NCBI RefSeq assembly: GCF_024721155.1
Contig: NZ_JAHVAP010000004.1
Coordinates: 124,001 to 188,000, forward strand
Origin: Mucilaginibacter phenanthrenivorans
Lineage (GTDB): Bacteria; Bacteroidota; Bacteroidia; Sphingobacteriales; Sphingobacteriaceae
DNA length: 64,000 nt
Direction of reading: 5' to 3'
A model generated the notes under the pieces. That model saw only the letters and a program-made list of their open reading frames with translations. It made no database searches and was not told the DNA's origin. The translations under genes were made by a program, and so were the position numbers. This document shows, one piece after another, positions 15,756-23,996 of this stretch. Position 1 is the first letter of the stretch, and every line of letters starts with the position of its first letter.

Positions 15756-18203
15756 ATGAAGATTTTAAAATTTGGCGGTACTTCCGTAGGATCAGTTCAA
15801 AGCATCCAAACCTTATTAAACATTGTAAAAGCCGAAGTGAACAACGGCGAGAAGCCGGTGATAGTTCTATCAGCCATGAGCGGCGTAACCAATTTGTTGG
15901 TTTCTATGGCCGAGGGCGCTGCAAACGGGATAGAGTTTACGGCGCAACTAGCCGAACTGGAAAAACGCCACTTTGATGTAGTAAAGAGCCTGCTTACTGT
16001 TCAAAACCAAAACCCGGCTTTTACCCGCCTTAAAATTTTCTTTAACCAACTGGAGGACCTGTTGCAGGGCGTGCTTACCCTTCGTGAGCTTACTCCCAAA
16101 ACCCGCGACCAGGTGCTCAGCTTCGGGGAACGCTGCTCAACTTTGATGATCAGTAAAATTGCGGCGCAGTTTATTCCGCAGGCCTTGTGTGTGGATGCCG
16201 CCGACCTGATCCGTACCGACAGTTCATTTGGGCAGGCAAAGGTGAATACGGAACTTACTGAATTATTAATAAAAGGCTTTCTACAGGAACACAGCGATAA
16301 GGTGTTATTTGTAACCGGTTTTATAGCGGCTAACGAAGCCGGGCAGGTTACAACGCTTGGTCGTGGTGGCAGTGATTATACCGCCGCCATATTTGGCTCG
16401 GCCCTAAATGCACGGGAGATCCAGATCTGGACCGATGTTAACGGGATGATGACCGCCGATCCGCGCATGGTAAAGAAGGCATTTTCGCTGCCGGAGCTTA
16501 CTTATACTGAGGCTATGGAGTTATCATACTTCGGGGCTAAGGTGATCTATCCACCAACCATGATCCCGGCATTTTTAAAGAAGATCCCGATAGTAATAAA
16601 AAACACCTTCGAGCCGGAATTTGAGGGAACCGTGATCCGTCATGATTGCAAGCCATCAAATTTACCGATAAAGGGCATCTCGTCCATCAATAACATCAGC
16701 ATCCTTAACCTGGAAGGCAGCGGCATGGTGGGTAAATCAGGTTTTAGCGGCAGGTTGTTTTCATTGCTGGCGCGTGAGCAGATCAATATTATCCTGATCA
16801 CCCAATCATCATCTGAGCACAGCATCACTTTTGCTGTTCAACCTGACGATACAGAAAAGGCCCGCCAATTAATAGAACAGGAATTTGAGCTGGAGCTCAT
16901 CGCCAAAAAACTGGAAGATGTGGTGATCGAGAAAAACCTGGCCATTATTGCAATAGTGGGCGAAAACATGAAGCAAACTCCGGGCGTCTCCGGCAAGCTA
17001 TTCCACGCGCTGGGCCGAAACGGGGTAAATGTAAGGGCCATTGCGCAGGGATCATCTGAATATAACATCTCAGTTATTATCTCCGCTCATGACCTTGCAA
17101 AGGCGCTGAATGCAGTACACGATGGATTCTTCACCCAGCTTACCAAAACACTTCATGCCTTTTGCCTGGGCACCGGCAACATTGGCCAAACCTTGTTTAA
17201 GCAACTGAATGCACATAGTGCGTATTTGCAGGAACATAATGGCATCCAGGTAAAAATCGCGGGCATCAGCAATACCCGCAAAATGATATTTAACAGTGAT
17301 GGTATTTCCCTGGACAACTGGCAGGACGAACTCAGGGCCTCGCACGAAACTGCCGACCTGCATGAATTTGTTGCCCGCATGAAAAGCATGAACCTGCCTA
17401 ACTGCGTATTTATTGATAATACAGCAAGCCCCAAACCGGTTGAGTTTTATGAGCAGGTTTTTAAATCGAATATTTCGGTCATCACCTGCAATAAAATAGG
17501 CAACTCGGCATCATATAAACAATACAAAACCTTCCATGACGCTGCCAAACAGCATGGGGTCGACTTTTTTTATGAAACCAACGTGGGCGCTGGTCTGCCC
17601 ATCATCCGTACCCTAAAGGATTTGATGAACAGCGGCGACAGGATAGCAAAGATCGAGGCCATTTTATCAGGCACTATCTCGTTTATCTTTAATAATTTTA
17701 AAGGCGATGCCAACTTCCACGACGTGGTGAAGGAGGCACAGGAAAAAGGCTATACCGAACCTGATCCACGTGACGATTTGAGCGGGAAGGACTTTATGCG
17801 CAAGATCCTGATATTGGCCCGCGATGCCGGTTACGTGATGGAGGAAGCTGACGTCAAGATAGAAAATATGCTACCGCAAAGCTGCCTGGATGCGCAGTCA
17901 GTAGACGACTTTTACGCTGCCTTGAAGGCCGAAGATTCGTTCTTCAGCAACCTGAAGGCAAAAGCCGAAGCAGATGGAAAAGTATTGCGCTATATCGGCA
18001 AGCTTGATAACGGCAAGGCGGAGATCACCTTGCAAATGGTTGACGAAAATCATCCGTTCTTTACCCTGTCAGGAAGCGATAACATCATTTCCTTTACAAC
18101 CGACAGGTATAAGGAACGCCCACTGGTGGTAAAAGGCCCAGGGGCAGGTGCCGAAGTAACTGCGGCTGGTGTATTTGCTGATTTAATAAATGTGGGAGCA
18201 TAG
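15756..18203 (+). CDS. thrA: Bifunctional aspartokinase / homoserine dehydrogenase
   Basis: An 815-residue fusion catalysing the first and third steps from aspartate to threonine. The N-terminal aspartokinase opens with KFGGTSVGS, has GERCSTLMISK and TLGRGGSDYTAAI. Two ACT-type regulatory repeats follow (about 310-450: SGMVGKSGFSGRLFSLL.., TPGVSGKLFHALGRNGVNV), the usual site of threonine feedback. The homoserine dehydrogenase half begins with the nucleotide-binding GTGNIGQTLF (about 471) and includes NVGAGLPIIRTLKDLMNSGD and GKDFMRKILILARDAG. First structural gene of thrABC, under the leader-peptide attenuator. Confidence 0.97.
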   Translation: MKILKFGGTSVGSVQSIQTLLNIVKAEVNNGEKPVIVLSAMSGVTNLLVSMAEGAANGIEFTAQLAELEKRHFDVVKSLLTVQNQNPAFTRLKIFFNQLEDLLQGVLTLRELTPKTRDQVLSFGERCSTLMISKIAAQFIPQALCVDAADLIRTDSSFGQAKVNTELTELLIKGFLQEHSDKVLFVTGFIAANEAGQVTTLGRGGSDYTAAIFGSALNAREIQIWTDVNGMMTADPRMVKKAFSLPELTYTEAMELSYFGAKVIYPPTMIPAFLKKIPIVIKNTFEPEFEGTVIRHDCKPSNLPIKGISSINNISILNLEGSGMVGKSGFSGRLFSLLAREQINIILITQSSSEHSITFAVQPDDTEKARQLIEQEFELELIAKKLEDVVIEKNLAIIAIVGENMKQTPGVSGKLFHALGRNGVNVRAIAQGSSEYNISVIISAHDLAKALNAVHDGFFTQLTKTLHAFCLGTGNIGQTLFKQLNAHSAYLQEHNGIQVKIAGISNTRKMIFNSDGISLDNWQDELRASHETADLHEFVARMKSMNLPNCVFIDNTASPKPVEFYEQVFKSNISVITCNKIGNSASYKQYKTFHDAAKQHGVDFFYETNVGAGLPIIRTLKDLMNSGDRIAKIEAILSGTISFIFNNFKGDANFHDVVKEAQEKGYTEPDPRDDLSGKDFMRKILILARDAGYVMEEADVKIENMLPQSCLDAQSVDDFYAALKAEDSFFSNLKAKAEADGKVLRYIGKLDNGKAEITLQMVDENHPFFTLSGSDNIISFTTDRYKERPLVVKGPGAGAEVTAAGVFADLINVGA

Positions 18204-18206
18204 GAG

Positions 18207-18317
18207 CCCAGCCCCCTAACCCCCTAAAGGGGGAATTAAAAACGATAAAATGGAAAATAATATACAAGAAATTAAAACCTCCACTATCAAAGCCTCCCCT
18301 TTAGGGGGCGGGGGGGG
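18207..18317. repeat. Inverted repeat ccccctaa / ttaggggg spanning the thrB start
   Basis: The words ccccctaaccccctaaag (from 18212) sit between thrA and thrB, and the inverse cctcccctttagggggcgg lies inside the thrB coding sequence (18293-18317). The thrB ATG (18250) is therefore in the loop of a possible hairpin. Confidence 0.8.
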
Positions 18318-19242
18318 AATTCACGTCTTCGCTCCGGCAACTGTTGCCAATGTAGTTTGTGGCTTTGACGTGCTCGGGTTCGCCGTTAATGAACCCGGTG
18401 ACGAGGTAATTATGCGTGTTACCGGCAAGCCCGGCATTACCATCAGCAAAATTACCGGCGATGATGGTCGTTTGCCGCTGGACCCTGCTAAAAATACAGT
18501 GAGTGTTAGCGTGCAGCATTATTTAAACAGCATTGGTCGTGCTGATATTGGGCTGAATATTGAGCTGCATAAAAAGATGCCGATAGGCAGCGGACTGGGT
18601 TCCAGCTCCGCAAGTACCGTGGCGGGTTTGTTTGCGATTAAAACTTTGCTTGGCGATGATACGGATCCGAGCAACCTCTTGCCCTTTGCCATGAAGGGCG
18701 AGGAAATGGCCTGTGGCCATGGTCATGCAGATAACGTTGCTCCTGCCCTGTTTGGTGGCTTTGTGCTGGTTAGAAGTTACGAGCCGCTGGATATAGTAAG
18801 GCTCCCTCACCCGGAAGGTTTGTATTGCGCCATCGTGTTCCCGGACGTTGATGTGCCTACCCGCGAAGCAAGGCAGATCATTCGTAAAAATATCCAAATG
18901 AAGGACGCGGTAACCCAATGGGGTAACATTGCCGGGCTGGTAAGTGGTTTGTTTATGAACGACATCGACCTGATAGGACGCAGTATGAAGGATATTTTGG
19001 TTGAGCCCGTTCGCTCCATGCTTATCCCTGATTTCTACAAGATGCGCGAAATGGCCATGGAGTTAGGTGCGATTAGTTTTGGAATTTCCGGCTCCGGTCC
19101 ATCCGTTTTCGCTTTCGCACGCGATGAGGATACCGCCAACCGCATCACACAAAGGTTACAGCAGCATTTAACAGGGATCAGTATTGGCAGCAATACTTAT
19201 GTATCAACTATTAATGATAAAGGGCCGAGAGTTTTAGGGTGA
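18250..19242 (+). CDS. thrB: Homoserine kinase
   Basis: A 330-residue GHMP kinase that phosphorylates homoserine. Family motifs: FAPATVANVVCGFDVLGFAV, the ATP-binding PIGSGLGSSSAS (about 111-122), GHADNVAPALFGG and GISGSGPSVFAF. Homoserine kinases normally begin close to the FAPATVANV strand; here about 22 residues precede it, part of which (SPLGGGGG) is encoded by the intergenic ccccctaa/ttaggggg repeat. I keep the ATG at 18250 because no later ATG precedes the core fold. Second gene of thrABC, 46 bases after thrA. Confidence 0.95.
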   Translation: MENNIQEIKTSTIKASPLGGGGGIHVFAPATVANVVCGFDVLGFAVNEPGDEVIMRVTGKPGITISKITGDDGRLPLDPAKNTVSVSVQHYLNSIGRADIGLNIELHKKMPIGSGLGSSSASTVAGLFAIKTLLGDDTDPSNLLPFAMKGEEMACGHGHADNVAPALFGGFVLVRSYEPLDIVRLPHPEGLYCAIVFPDVDVPTREARQIIRKNIQMKDAVTQWGNIAGLVSGLFMNDIDLIGRSMKDILVEPVRSMLIPDFYKMREMAMELGAISFGISGSGPSVFAFARDEDTANRITQRLQQHLTGISIGSNTYVSTINDKGPRVLG

Positions 19243-19243
19243 G

Positions 19244-19281
19244 GTGAAAGCTAAAAGGCGAAAGCTGAAAGGCAAAAGCCA
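19244..19281. repeat. Word array (gaaagctaaaaggcgaaagc family)
   Basis: Tandem degenerate words gaaagctaaaaggcgaaagc start inside or next to the thrB stop codon. Almost the same array starts at the hmgA stop codon (25154-25191). Confidence 0.75.
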
Positions 19282-19291
19282 AGCCCACCTG

Positions 19292-19438
19292 CGTCATTGC
19301 GAGGAACGAAGCAACCTCTACGTAGGACGATCACGGACCGCAATGTCGCCGGGAACTTACAGCCGCTGTCAGGTTCACACAATTTTGTTGCTCCCTGATC
19401 TGCATAGCTCAGAGATTGCTTCGTTCCTCGCAATGACG
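19292..19438. repeat. REP-like inverted repeat (cgtcattgcgagg family) between thrB and thrC
   Basis: Arms of 27 bp at 19292-19318 and 19412-19438 are reverse complements with one mismatch; outer end cgtcattgcgagg, inner end gaggttgcttcg. Spacer about 93 bp. It lies inside the thr operon. Relatives are at 22320-22445 and 49035-49143. Confidence 0.9.
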
Positions 19439-19506
19439 GAGCTTTTAAAATAATAAAATCAAAAAATAAATCCGAATTCGAAAGTTCGAAATCCGAAATA
19501 AAAAAA

Positions 19507-20817
19507 ATGCAACTATACAGTACCAAAAACCCATCCACCCGCGTGTCCTTTAAAGACGCGGTTTTTAACAGTATGCCGCAGGACAAGGGCCTTTACATGC
19601 CCGTAAACATCCCACGACTGGACGATAAATTTTTAAACAACCTGGATGAATATACCCTTCCCGAAATTGCCCTGCACGTAGCGCAGCATTTAATCGGTGA
19701 TGATATTCCTGCCGACGACCTGAAAGCGATCATTCACGATGCCATCAACTTTTTAGCGCCCGTGGTAAAGCTGGAGGAAAACATATTCGTGCTGGAACTG
19801 TGGCATGGCCCGTCGCTGGCGTTTAAGGATTTCGGCGCGCGCTTTATGAGCCGGGTGATGAGCTATTTTTTAGAAGCCGGCGAAAAACAACTGGATGTGT
19901 TGGTTGCTACCTCGGGCGATACCGGCGGGGCAGTTGCGCTTGGCTTTTTAGGTGTGCCTAATACCCGTGTTACCATTCTGTACCCAAAGGGAAAGGTAAG
20001 CGAGATCCAGGAACTGCAATTAACTACTAACGGTCAAAATATTCGGGCTATTGAAATCGATGGCACATTTGATGATTGCCAGGCGCTGGTTAAACAAGCT
20101 TTTACAGATGCTGAACTGAATGAGAAGTTTCGTTTAACATCGGCTAATTCGATCAACATAGCAAGGCTGATCCCGCAAACATTCTATTATTTTAATGCTT
20201 ATGCACAGCTATTGAAACAAGGCATCAGCAAGGTGATCTTCTCTGTGCCGAGCGGCAATTTCGGTAATATAGGGGCCGGCTTGTTAGCCTGGAAAATGGG
20301 CTTGCCGGTGGAACATTTTATAGCGGCAACCAATGCCAATGATACCGTGCCTGAGTATTTAAAATCAGGCGTTTATCAGCCCAAGCCATCTGTGGCGACT
20401 CTCAGCAACGCCATGGATGTCGGCGATCCAAGCAACTGGGTACGCATAGCCGAGCTGTTTAAGAACGATATGGACGAGTTGAAAGATTTAGTAACAGGTT
20501 ACCGTTACGATGATGAGGAAACCCTTGAGTCCATAAAGTTCATCAACGACAACTATAATTATGTGGCTTGCCCGCATACCGCAATAGCCTGGCAGGCGTT
20601 AAGAGATTGGCAACAGGACAATTATAAACCCGACACTGCCGGGGTATTCTTGTCAACTGCTCACCCCTGCAAGTTCCCGGATGTTTTCCCGGAAAGCATT
20701 GCAGCAAAAATTGATATACCGGAACAGGTGGAGGATTTGGCAAAAAAAGAAAAACAAGCCACCGCTTTAGGCAAAGGTTTTGAGGAATTTAAAAAGTATT
20801 TATTGGAGAATGAATAG
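19507..20817 (+). CDS. thrC: Threonine synthase
   Basis: A 436-residue PLP enzyme converting phosphohomoserine to threonine. It begins with the family N-terminus (LYSTKNPSTRVSFKDAVFNSMPQDKGLYMP). The PLP lysine is Lys107 in HGPSLAFKDFGARF. ATSGDTGGAVALGF forms the phosphate loop and SANSINIARLIPQ follows. Last gene of thrABC, separated from thrB by 264 bases holding a word array and a REP-like inverted repeat. Confidence 0.97.
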   Translation: MQLYSTKNPSTRVSFKDAVFNSMPQDKGLYMPVNIPRLDDKFLNNLDEYTLPEIALHVAQHLIGDDIPADDLKAIIHDAINFLAPVVKLEENIFVLELWHGPSLAFKDFGARFMSRVMSYFLEAGEKQLDVLVATSGDTGGAVALGFLGVPNTRVTILYPKGKVSEIQELQLTTNGQNIRAIEIDGTFDDCQALVKQAFTDAELNEKFRLTSANSINIARLIPQTFYYFNAYAQLLKQGISKVIFSVPSGNFGNIGAGLLAWKMGLPVEHFIAATNANDTVPEYLKSGVYQPKPSVATLSNAMDVGDPSNWVRIAELFKNDMDELKDLVTGYRYDDEETLESIKFINDNYNYVACPHTAIAWQALRDWQQDNYKPDTAGVFLSTAHPCKFPDVFPESIAAKIDIPEQVEDLAKKEKQATALGKGFEEFKKYLLENE

Positions 20818-20847
20818 CGGTGCTTTCCTCCCGTCATGCCGAGTATC

Positions 20848-21315
20848 ATGAAAATAATAACCAGCCCCACCCTGTCAGACCAGCAAAAAGAACGCGTATT
20901 GCACATCTGGAATACCGAATACCCGGTAAAGCTGCAAATGCCGGGCATGGCTGACTTTGATAACTTTTTAAACACGCTGATCAACCCAAAACATTATTTA
21001 ATGATTGATAATGATGACGTTATAATTGGCTGGGGCAATAAATATTATATTGGTGATGTTACCTGCTTTTTCATCATGATATCGGGCGAGATACATGGGA
21101 AAGGTTACGGAACGACTTTATTAAACGAACTAAAAAAAGGCGAAAAACAATTGTTTGGATGGGCTATCGACCATAACAATGATATTAAAGCCGATGGCAG
21201 GCCCTATCCATCGCCCATAAATTTCTATCTCAAAAACAATTTCACCATCAACACCGAAATGCGACTGGAAGATGAACAACTTTCGGCAGTGAATATTTTG
21301 TGGGAGAAGGAATAA
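20848..21315 (+). CDS. GNAT-like N-acetyltransferase
   Basis: A 156-residue protein with a GNAT-like middle: a beta-strand region (HYLMIDNDDVIIGWGNKYY) and GEIHGKGYGTTLLNELK, which fits the acetyl-CoA-binding Q/RxxGxG/A loop followed by a helix. I prefer the ATG at 20848; the in-frame ATG at 20836 lies in gtcatgccgag, which looks like an intergenic repeat word. Substrate unknown. Confidence 0.7.
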   Translation: MKIITSPTLSDQQKERVLHIWNTEYPVKLQMPGMADFDNFLNTLINPKHYLMIDNDDVIIGWGNKYYIGDVTCFFIMISGEIHGKGYGTTLLNELKKGEKQLFGWAIDHNNDIKADGRPYPSPINFYLKNNFTINTEMRLEDEQLSAVNILWEKE

Positions 21316-21345
21316 ATAAGGAAGGCATTTCCTACCTTTATTGTA

Positions 21346-21705
21346 ATGCAATCTAAAATCGCCATTCTTTTTACCTTTTTTATCGTATTTCTTATGGTAT
21401 CAGGTTGCGAAAACGAAAAATTCGATAAAGACAAATGGGCGAGCTACGAACATTTAAATGGTTCGGACAGAAGTTCAATGGCGGAAGACTTATTGAAAAG
21501 CCGCAAGCTCATCGGATTATCAAACAGGCAAATGCTTCAATTATTGGGGCCACCGGAAAACGATACTACCGAAACGTGGTACACACTGAAATTGGAATTT
21601 CCTTTTCTGAGCGTAGACCCCGAATCTGGAAAAGACCTTATCATTAAATTCAACAAAGATTCCATTATTACCAATGCCAAAATACACGAGTGGCATCACA
21701 ATTAA
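21346..21705 (+). CDS. Small lipoprotein with a BamE/SmpA-like domain
   Basis: A 119-residue lipoprotein with an N-terminal hydrophobic stretch and lipobox LMVSGC (Cys about 25). The core KLIGLSNRQMLQLLGPPENDTTETWYTL resembles the helix-turn and G-x-P of the BamE/SmpA-OmlA fold (short repeats that start LxGxxxxxVxxLLGxP). A role in the outer-membrane assembly complex is possible but unproven. It ends four bases before the HAD gene's ATG and is probably co-transcribed with it. Confidence 0.65.
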   Translation: MQSKIAILFTFFIVFLMVSGCENEKFDKDKWASYEHLNGSDRSSMAEDLLKSRKLIGLSNRQMLQLLGPPENDTTETWYTLKLEFPFLSVDPESGKDLIIKFNKDSIITNAKIHEWHHN

Positions 21706-21709
21706 ATCC

Positions 21710-22315
21710 ATGATAAATACCATCATCTTCGACCTTGGCGCAGTTTTAATTGACTGGAACCCTACTTACATGTACCGAACCCTCTTCAGTGATGAAGAAG
21801 AAATGAAACACTTCCTGACCAACGTTACCACCTCCGACTGGAATGAAGAACAGGATGCGGGCCGCTCGCTACAGGAAGGTACCGAGATCCTGGTAAACCA
21901 GTTCCCGGAGCATGAAGCTAACATCCGGGCATTTTATTCCCGTTGGGACGAAATGCTGGGGGAAGCCCTTCATGACACGGTCGAGATCTTTAAGGAGTTA
22001 AAGCAAACCGGCAAATACAAAATTTACGCGCTCACCAACTGGTCGGCAGAGACGTTTCCGCTTGCTTTGGAGCGGTTTGAGTTTTTGCACTGGTTTGACG
22101 GTATAGTGGTATCAGGCACGGAAAAAATGAGAAAACCAGCCCCTGAGTTTTATCAAATTTTGTTGGATCGTCACGATGTTAAAGCCGAAGATGCTTTGTT
22201 CATTGATGATAACTACCGCAATATTCTAGCCGCAGAGAAACTGGGGATCAAATCGATACATTTCACATCAGCGGAAGAATTGAGGAAAAAATTACTATCA
22301 ATGAACGTTTTATAA
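21710..22315 (+). CDS. HAD-superfamily hydrolase
   Basis: A 201-residue HAD phosphatase of the YihX/epoxide-hydrolase N-terminal type. Motif I is IFDLGAVLIDW (this subgroup has DxG instead of DxD), motif II LTNWS, motif III Lys in RKPAPEFY, motif IV FIDDNYRNI. I start at ATG 21710 because an upstream in-frame ATG (21674) lies inside the preceding gene and adds nothing to the fold. Likely acts on small phosphorylated metabolites. Confidence 0.88.
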   Translation: MINTIIFDLGAVLIDWNPTYMYRTLFSDEEEMKHFLTNVTTSDWNEEQDAGRSLQEGTEILVNQFPEHEANIRAFYSRWDEMLGEALHDTVEIFKELKQTGKYKIYALTNWSAETFPLALERFEFLHWFDGIVVSGTEKMRKPAPEFYQILLDRHDVKAEDALFIDDNYRNILAAEKLGIKSIHFTSAEELRKKLLSMNVL

Positions 22316-22319
22316 AAAA

Positions 22320-22445
22320 TTGTCATTGCGAGCGACAGCGTGGCAACCTCGTCGCCAATGCATTTACGCTCTTCAAATTCTACACTTTTCTATCCGCCCT
22401 ATATAGCTACGAGTTTGCTTCGTCGCTATGCTCCTCGCAATGACA
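22320..22445. repeat. REP-like inverted repeat (gtcattgcgag family)
   Basis: Left arm 22320-22355 (ttgtcattgcgagcgac...cctcgtcg) and right arm 22409-22445 (acgagtttgcttcgtcg...ctcctcgcaatgaca) are imperfect reverse complements with identical outer 12 bp. It lies between converging genes. Confidence 0.85.
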
Positions 22446-22462
22446 AAATGATGAGATCAACA

Positions 22463-22493
22463 ACATTATAACGTCTACAACCCTTACAACAAC
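22463..22493. repeat. Word array (acaacccttacaac family), one arm
   Basis: Tandem acaac words just before the end of the minus-strand fumarylacetoacetase-like gene. Same family as 4931-4950 and 23534-23970. Confidence 0.55.
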
Positions 22494-22497
22494 TTTA

Positions 22498-23493
22498 TCA
22501 TTTCTTCAACCCCAAAATTGAAAAATCACTATCCGCCTTTTCAATAACATTACTAAGTATACCAAGTCCGGTTATTTCCATTTCCACCAAATCACCGGGT
22601 TGCAGCCATTGGGTTTGATAGTTCGGATCGTTCAGTAAACCGGTTCCGTTCAACTCCAAAAAGCAGCCTGTTCCTACTGTACCCGAGCCTATTACATCGC
22701 CGGGGAGCACATCGCAGCCATAGGCGCAGCGTTCAATGATTTCGGCGAATGTCCAGTCCATGTCGGCCATATTACCTGCGGAAACCTGCTTGCCATTCAC
22801 CACGCATTTCATCTCCAGTTTATAGGCGTTGCCGGTATGCCCGGTTTGGGGTTCAATTTTATATTGTTCCAGTTCATCGGGAGTTACCAACCATGGGCCA
22901 ATCACGGTGCAAAAATCCTTACCCTTTGCCGGGCCAAGGTTCAGCTTCATTTCCTCCATTTGCAGCGTGCGCGCGCTCATATCGTTCATGATCATAAAAC
23001 CTGCTATCAAACTGTCGGCATCCGCTGCTTTAACGTTGCGAGCTTTTTTGTTGAGAACCACCGCAACTTCCAGCTCAAAATCCAATTGAGCAAAATGATC
23101 GGGCATACATTCTATCTCGCCGATCCCCTGGATAGCATTGTGATTGGTGAAATAAAACACCGGGTATTGATCAAACTCAGGGATCATGGCCGCTCCCCTA
23201 TTTCGTCTTCCGGCTTCTACATGCTGCCTAAACGCATAAGCATCCCTACATGAGGTTGGGTGCGGAACCGGCGCCATCATCTCAAAAAACAATTCCTCCT
23301 TAGCCTCCATCTTCCCCGACTTAATATCCGCATTTATCCGTTTTGCCCGGTCCATCAGCTCATCCCCACCCCACAAAAACTCGTTCATATTATTGGGGAT
23401 CAGCTTATCGCACGAATTAAGGTTATAAATATGGCCTTTTATAAAAACGCCTAAATGCTCGTTATCTTCGGTTTTGTAGGATACTAATTTCAT
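22498..23493 (-). CDS. Fumarylacetoacetate hydrolase family protein
   Basis: A 331-residue FAH-family protein, the expected last step of tyrosine/homogentisate breakdown (fumarylacetoacetate to fumarate and acetoacetate). Visible are HVEAGRRNRG, FYFTNHNAIQG, the metal-binding DFELEVAVVLNKKARNV (the conserved E-x-E) and GSGTVGTGCFLELNG. It is divergent from hmgA and hppD, which supports the assignment, though FAH-fold enzymes include other C-C hydrolases and decarboxylases. A maleylacetoacetate isomerase gene is not in this window. Confidence 0.88.
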   Translation of the reverse strand: MKLVSYKTEDNEHLGVFIKGHIYNLNSCDKLIPNNMNEFLWGGDELMDRAKRINADIKSGKMEAKEELFFEMMAPVPHPTSCRDAYAFRQHVEAGRRNRGAAMIPEFDQYPVFYFTNHNAIQGIGEIECMPDHFAQLDFELEVAVVLNKKARNVKAADADSLIAGFMIMNDMSARTLQMEEMKLNLGPAKGKDFCTVIGPWLVTPDELEQYKIEPQTGHTGNAYKLEMKCVVNGKQVSAGNMADMDWTFAEIIERCAYGCDVLPGDVIGSGTVGTGCFLELNGTGLLNDPNYQTQWLQPGDLVEMEITGLGILSNVIEKADSDFSILGLKK

Positions 23494-23533
23494 AGGGCTA
23501 TGTGGTTGGTTAATTTCAAAGCTAGTGTTTTTG

Positions 23534-23630
23534 GTTGTAAATGTTGTAGTTGTTGTAAAGAGTTGAAATAGTTAACGTAAATCATTAATCCGATAAGGCT
23601 TACAACATTTACAACCTCTACAACCCTTTG
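23534..23630. repeat. Word-array inverted repeat (gttgtagttgttg family), block 1
   Basis: Left arm 23534-23565 has ggttgtaaatgttgtagttg; right arm 23601-23630 has tacaacatttacaacctc. It lies upstream of the FAH-family gene and ahead of the small ORF at 23685. Confidence 0.85.
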
Positions 23631-23641
23631 AACTGCATCAC

Positions 23642-23672
23642 TTGCAAATCCCACATATTACATCTAATTTTG
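23642..23672 (+). promoter_or_regulatory. Strong Bacteroidota-type promoter before a small ORF
   Basis: TTG at 23642-23644 and a perfect TAnnTTTG box (TAATTTTG, 23665-23672) with 20 bases between. This is the best promoter match seen in the window. The start codon of the 35-codon ORF lies 12 bases after the box. Confidence 0.6.
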
Positions 23673-23684
23673 AACAACCAAATT

Positions 23685-23792
23685 ATGAGCATACAAAAGC
23701 ATTTTCTTTTTTCCCTTGGCCTCACTTCCATGAGTGACGCTTCTTCTTTCAGGGATGCCGTGCTCGCTAAGATCGTACTGGCGCAGTACTAA
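23685..23792 (+). CDS. Putative small protein, 35 aa, between two repeat blocks
   Basis: ATG at 23685 to TAA at 23792. The peptide starts MSIQKHFLFSLGLTS and ends DAVLAKIVLAQY; it is a plausible pair of short helices, not low-complexity. It has a well-spaced promoter directly upstream and is bracketed by two word-array inverted repeats of the same family. No family is recognised. It could be a functional small protein, a remnant of a longer gene, or part of a mobile repeat unit. It lies in the FAH/hmgA divergent gap, which otherwise holds only repeats. Confidence 0.45.
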   Translation: MSIQKHFLFSLGLTSMSDASSFRDAVLAKIVLAQY

Positions 23793-23803
23793 GTTTTGTT
23801 GAT

Positions 23804-23950
23804 TTGTTGTAAAAGTTGTAGTTGTTGTAGAGGTTAAAATCGCTACAGTATTAAAACATTTTAAAACTTTTACAGCACTTACACAGTTGCAATAAGGATA
23901 ATTGTTTCTAAAACTTTTACAACCCTTGCAACAACTATAACCCTTACAAC
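23804..23950. repeat. Word-array inverted repeat (gttgtagttgttg family), block 2
   Basis: Left arm 23804-23835 (ttgttgtaaaagttgtag...) begins 12 bases after the small ORF stop. Right arm 23911-23950 (aaacttttacaaccc...cttacaac) leads towards hmgA, with further acaacg words to 23970. Confidence 0.85.
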
Positions 23951-23996
23951 TTCTTCAATAATTACAACGTTTTTAAATTAGTAAAACCAATTAAAA

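Noticed and set aside
19244..19453. Small ORF between thrB and thrC (69 codons)
   Set aside because: It is made of word-array and REP-like inverted repeat sequence and has no protein-like character.
20836..20847. Upstream ATG of the GNAT-like gene
   Set aside because: It lies in gtcatgccgag, which resembles an intergenic repeat word, and adds only four residues.
23534..23970. CRISPR array
   Set aside because: The repeats are 8-15 bases, degenerate and uneven, without uniform spacers, and no cas genes are near.
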